From: a bacterium | GTDB taxonomy: Bacteria > Actinomycetota > Acidimicrobiia > Spongiisociales > Spongiisociaceae | Assembly (NCBI GenBank): GCA_028821575.1 | Contig: JAPPFW010000029.1 | Span: 73,631 to 137,630, forward strand | DNA: 64,000 nt | Reading direction: 5' to 3' | Shown: piece by piece, positions 61,292 through 64,000 of the stretch | How the letters are laid out: each line of letters starts with the position of its first letter | Numbering within the stretch: position 1 is the stretch's first letter | The notes under the pieces: generated by a model | Database searches by the model: none | What the model saw: the letters and a program-made list of their open reading frames with translations, nothing else | Told to the model about the DNA's origin: nothing | Translations under genes and position numbers: made by a program

Positions 61292-62647
61292 CTACCGGTC
61301 CACGTCGCCCATCACGGGATCGAGCGAGGCGATGCAGGCCACGGAGTCGGCGACCAGCGAGTCGGCCATCATGACCGGCAGGGCTTGGAGGTTCGAGAAG
61401 GACGGTGCCCTGGTGTGCATGCGCAGCGGCTTCCCGCCTCCGTCGGAGACGAGGTAGCAGCCCAACTCGCCACGCGGGGACTCGATGGCCACGTAGGTCT
61501 CCCCGGCGGGCACCTTGAACCCCTCCGTGTAGATCTTGAAGTGGTGGATCAGCGCCTCCATGGACTCGTCGATGCGGCGCCTCGGGGGCGGTGACACCTT
61601 GCGATCACCGGTCTTGTAGTCGCCCCGCGGCATGGCGTTCGCCACCTGCTCCACGATCCGCAGCGACTGGCGCATCTCGCCGATGCGGACGCGGTAGCGG
61701 TCGTAGACATCACCGTGCTGCCCGGTGACCACGTCGAACTCGTAGGCGTCGATCCCCGAGTAGGGCTGGGACACCCGGAGATCCCAACCGACCCCGGTCG
61801 CCCGCAGGGTCGGACCGGTGATCCCGTAGGCCAGGCACTCCTCGGAGGTGATGATTCCCACGCCCTGGGTGCGACCCTTCCAGATCGAATTCTCCTTGAG
61901 CAGGTCCTCGTAGTCCTGCATCGCCAGCGGTATCCGTTCCAGGATCTCTTCGACGTCGTCCTCCCACCCGTCGGGGAGATCGGCGGCCACACCTCCTGGC
62001 CGGATGTAGTTGTGGTTCATGCGCAGGCCGGTGGTCTTCTCGAAGAAGGAAAGGATCAGCTCGCGCTCGCGGAACCCGTACATCATCATCGACAGCGCGC
62101 CGATGTCCATCCCGTTGGTGGCGGTGGCGACGAGGTGGGACGAGACGCGGTTGAGTTCGGTCATCAGCACCCGGATCGCCTGGGCCCGCGGGGGCATGTC
62201 GACTCCCAGCAACTTCTCCACCGCGAGGGAGTAGCACAACTCGTTGTGGAGCGGAGCCAGGTAGTCCATGCGGGTCACGTTGGTCCCACCCTGCAGGAAC
62301 GTCAGGGCCTCGGCGGTCTTCTCCATGCCCGTGTGCAAGTAACCGATGATCGGTTTGATCCGCCGGACGATCTCGCCCTCGAGTTCCAGGTTGAGCCGCA
62401 GCACCCCATGGGTGGACGGGTGCTGGGGACCCATGTTGACGATCATCCGCTCGTCGTCGGCCACCGTGTCGTCTATGACCCAGTCGTCGACCACCCGGGC
62501 ACCCCTCTGCTCGACCACCCGGGCCCGGGTCTCGTCGCGGTCCATCTCCTGGGCGCCCTCGTCGGTGCCGGCCACCATCCAGTCGGCCACTTCCGGGACT
62601 TCGGTCCCGGACACCCACATGTCGGTGCTGGTGGTCGGCCCGGCCAT
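61292..62647 (-). CDS. nuoD: NADH-quinone oxidoreductase subunit D
   Basis: This 451-residue 49-kDa-type subunit lines the quinone site. The signature NMGPQHPSTHGVLRL lies near residue 72, after a diverged N-terminal extension rich in acidic residues. Later landmarks are LHTGMEKTAEALTF and ESPRGELGCYLVSDGG. The start at 62647 overlaps the nuoC stop (TGATG). Confidence 0.95.
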   Translation of the reverse strand: MAGPTTSTDMWVSGTEVPEVADWMVAGTDEGAQEMDRDETRARVVEQRGARVVDDWVIDDTVADDERMIVNMGPQHPSTHGVLRLNLELEGEIVRRIKPIIGYLHTGMEKTAEALTFLQGGTNVTRMDYLAPLHNELCYSLAVEKLLGVDMPPRAQAIRVLMTELNRVSSHLVATATNGMDIGALSMMMYGFRERELILSFFEKTTGLRMNHNYIRPGGVAADLPDGWEDDVEEILERIPLAMQDYEDLLKENSIWKGRTQGVGIITSEECLAYGITGPTLRATGVGWDLRVSQPYSGIDAYEFDVVTGQHGDVYDRYRVRIGEMRQSLRIVEQVANAMPRGDYKTGDRKVSPPPRRRIDESMEALIHHFKIYTEGFKVPAGETYVAIESPRGELGCYLVSDGGGKPLRMHTRAPSFSNLQALPVMMADSLVADSVACIASLDPVMGDVDR

Positions 62648-63147
62648 CACACCACCCGGTGGGATTCCTTGAACTGTACGGGCACGGCTCCCACGCCGAA
62701 GTCCCGCCTGAGGGGATGGCCCTCCCAGTCGTCGGGCATCAGGATCCGGGTCATGTCGGGATGACCGGTGAAGCTGATACCGAACATGTCGTAGACCTCC
62801 CGCTCGAGGAAGTTCGCCCCCGGGTACACCGGCACCAGTGAGGGAACCACGGGGTCGTCCTCGGGAACCGCCACGAGTATCCGGAGGCGGCGGTTGTGCG
62901 CGAGGGACAGGAGGTTGACCACCAGTTCGAAACGGGTTCGGCGGATGCCCCGGTAGTCCACGGCGGTGATGTCGGTGCACATCTCGAAACCGCTTGACCT
63001 GGCCGCGGCGGCCAGGTCGGCCAGACAGGAGGGGGGCACCCGGATCACGTCATCCCCCCCCGAAACGTCCGACTCGGACCCCGGCACGGCCTCCAGCAGG
63101 CCGGCAACCGAGGCGCCCGACCCTGAAACGTCGGTTCCGGCGGCCAT
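62647..63147 (-). CDS. nuoC: NADH-quinone oxidoreductase subunit C
   Basis: This 166-residue 30-kDa-type subunit carries the signature EREVYDMFGISFTGHPDMTR and the closing GHPLRRDFG. It docks NuoD and NuoB in the peripheral arm. It overlaps nuoB (TGATG) and nuoD. Confidence 0.94.
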   Translation of the reverse strand: MAAGTDVSGSGASVAGLLEAVPGSESDVSGGDDVIRVPPSCLADLAAAARSSGFEMCTDITAVDYRGIRRTRFELVVNLLSLAHNRRLRILVAVPEDDPVVPSLVPVYPGANFLEREVYDMFGISFTGHPDMTRILMPDDWEGHPLRRDFGVGAVPVQFKESHRVV

Positions 63148-63617
63148 CAGCGGGCCAACTCCCCGGCCATCACCTTGTCCTGGAGGGTGAGAATGCCGTG
63201 CATGAGCGACTGCGGACCGGGCGGGCACCCGGGCACGTACACATCCACCGGAACTATCTGGTCGACACCCTGGACGAGGGCATAGTTGTTGAACATTCCC
63301 CCGGTCGACGCGCAGGCGCCCATCGATATCACCCATTTCGGATCGGCCATCTGGTCGTAGACCTGCCGCAGCACCGGAGCCATCTTCTGGGAGACACGCC
63401 CTGCCACGACCATGAGATCGGCCTGGCGGGGGGACGCCCGGAACACCTCCATCCCGAACCGCGCCAGATCGTTGTGGGCCGTTCCAGTGGCCATCATCTC
63501 GATCGCGCAGCAAGCCAGCCCGAAGGTGGCCGGCCACATCGACCGGGTCTGGGCCCATCGCATCGCCAGCCCGAGGGTGGTGGTGAGCAGATGCGGAGGG
63601 GTTGCCAGGCGCGCCAT
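63147..63617 (-). CDS. nuoB: NADH-quinone oxidoreductase subunit B
   Basis: This 156-residue subunit holds cluster N2, the last 4Fe-4S cluster before quinone. Its ligands are visible as the tandem cysteines of LACCAIEMM, then GACASTGG and [11 protein letters not shown] at 63617 overlaps the nuoA stop (TGATG). Confidence 0.95.
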   Translation of the reverse strand: MARLATPPHLLTTTLGLAMRWAQTRSMWPATFGLACCAIEMMATGTAHNDLARFGMEVFRASPRQADLMVVAGRVSQKMAPVLRQVYDQMADPKWVISMGACASTGGMFNNYALVQGVDQIVPVDVYVPGCPPGPQSLMHGILTLQDKVMAGELAR

Positions 63618-64000
63618 CAGGCGGCGTACTCCCTGACGGGCTGAGCGTCCGCCCGGTACCGGGACCGGCGGGAGACGTTCCAGTCCAAGGCACCACGCTT
63701 CCACACGTAACCCAGCGTCTCGACGATCAGCAGCGTGAAGAAGGCGATAGCGATGACCCCCGGCCATCCCAGGTCACCGAACACCGAAGCCCAGGCGAAC
63801 AGGAAGATGATCTCGACGTCGAAGATCACGAACAGGATCGCGACGAGGTAGAACTTGACGGGGAACCGCTGGATCGGCTCCGCCTCGGTGACGATCCCGC
63901 ACTCGTACGGCTCCAGCTTCTCCGGGGTCGGACGCTTGTAGGAGATCAGGTAGGAGGCCACCAGCGACACGCCGGCAAACGCAGCGGCCAGCACCAACAT
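63617..64000 (-). CDS. nuoA: NADH-quinone oxidoreductase subunit A (5' end off the window)
   Basis: At least 127 residues of the three-helix membrane subunit are present. The loop [19 protein letters not shown] and the helix [16 protein letters not shown] are diagnostic. A methionine codon coincides with the last three bases of the window, but the first helix looks shortened, so the true start probably lies beyond the edge. It is the first gene of the complex I operon and overlaps nuoB. Confidence 0.93.
   Translation of the reverse strand: MLVLAAAFAGVSLVASYLISYKRPTPEKLEPYECGIVTEAEPIQRFPVKFYLVAILFVIFDVEIIFLFAWASVFGDLGWPGVIAIAFFTLLIVETLGYVWKRGALDWNVSRRSRYRADAQPVREYAA

Overview
The window looks like chromosomal DNA of a high-GC actinobacterium, most likely an uncultured member of Acidimicrobiia or a related lineage. 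The grounds are the base composition, many GTG and TTG starts, a topoisomerase I that ends in RYGPYV-type repeats with a basic tail, an F420-type luciferase-family oxidoreductase, and a topA-MFS-tmk-holB neighbourhood. The phylum is an inference from these traits.

Bases 1-40,500 form an accessory metabolic region. A five-gene oligopeptide/opine-type ABC importer (469-7141) comes first. Next is a leftward block with a double-length MmgE/PrpD protein, an octopine/nopaline dehydrogenase-family enzyme, a MOSC-like protein and a small membrane protein. Rightward genes follow for a second MmgE/PrpD protein, an Asp/Glu-racemase-family enzyme and a split chromate-type transporter. The middle part has a DadA-like flavin oxidase, three CCG-domain (HdrB-like) iron-sulfur paralogues plus the remnant of a fourth, an FhuF-like protein, a full-length ChrA, a PadR regulator, an LLM-class oxidoreductase, two transporter-like membrane proteins, a TPP enzyme with dapD, an acyl-CoA dehydrogenase and a DapL/DapC-type aminotransferase. 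It closes with another MmgE/PrpD-racemase pair and an operon of aconitase X large and small subunits, a third racemase and three tandem LDH2/malate-dehydrogenase-type oxidoreductases. The enzymes fit uptake, stereochemical inversion, dehydration and redox processing of unusual amino or imino carboxylates (opine-, iminodisuccinate- or 3-hydroxyproline-like). No substrate can be fixed from sequence alone.

Ten promoter regions here share a palindromic element, NATCG-N5-CGATATCG (best copies TATCG-GGCTA-CGATATCG). No copy was seen in the housekeeping half.

Bases 40,500-64,000 are mainly housekeeping. A leftward MFS-tmk-holB-methyltransferase-(degenerate trypsin-like) cluster and a rightward topA come first. 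Then comes a leftward complex I operon, nuoA to nuoN, whose genes mostly overlap by a few bases. nuoE and nuoF are fused, and a bactofilin-like membrane protein follows nuoN. nuoA runs off the right edge.

Two structural signatures cut across the window. Short tandem arrays with a strict 7-base period occur in many intergenic gaps. One lies inside the nuo operon between two copies of the nuoG start. A 107-bp MITE-like element with CTAG target duplications sits exactly between the stop codons of two convergent genes.
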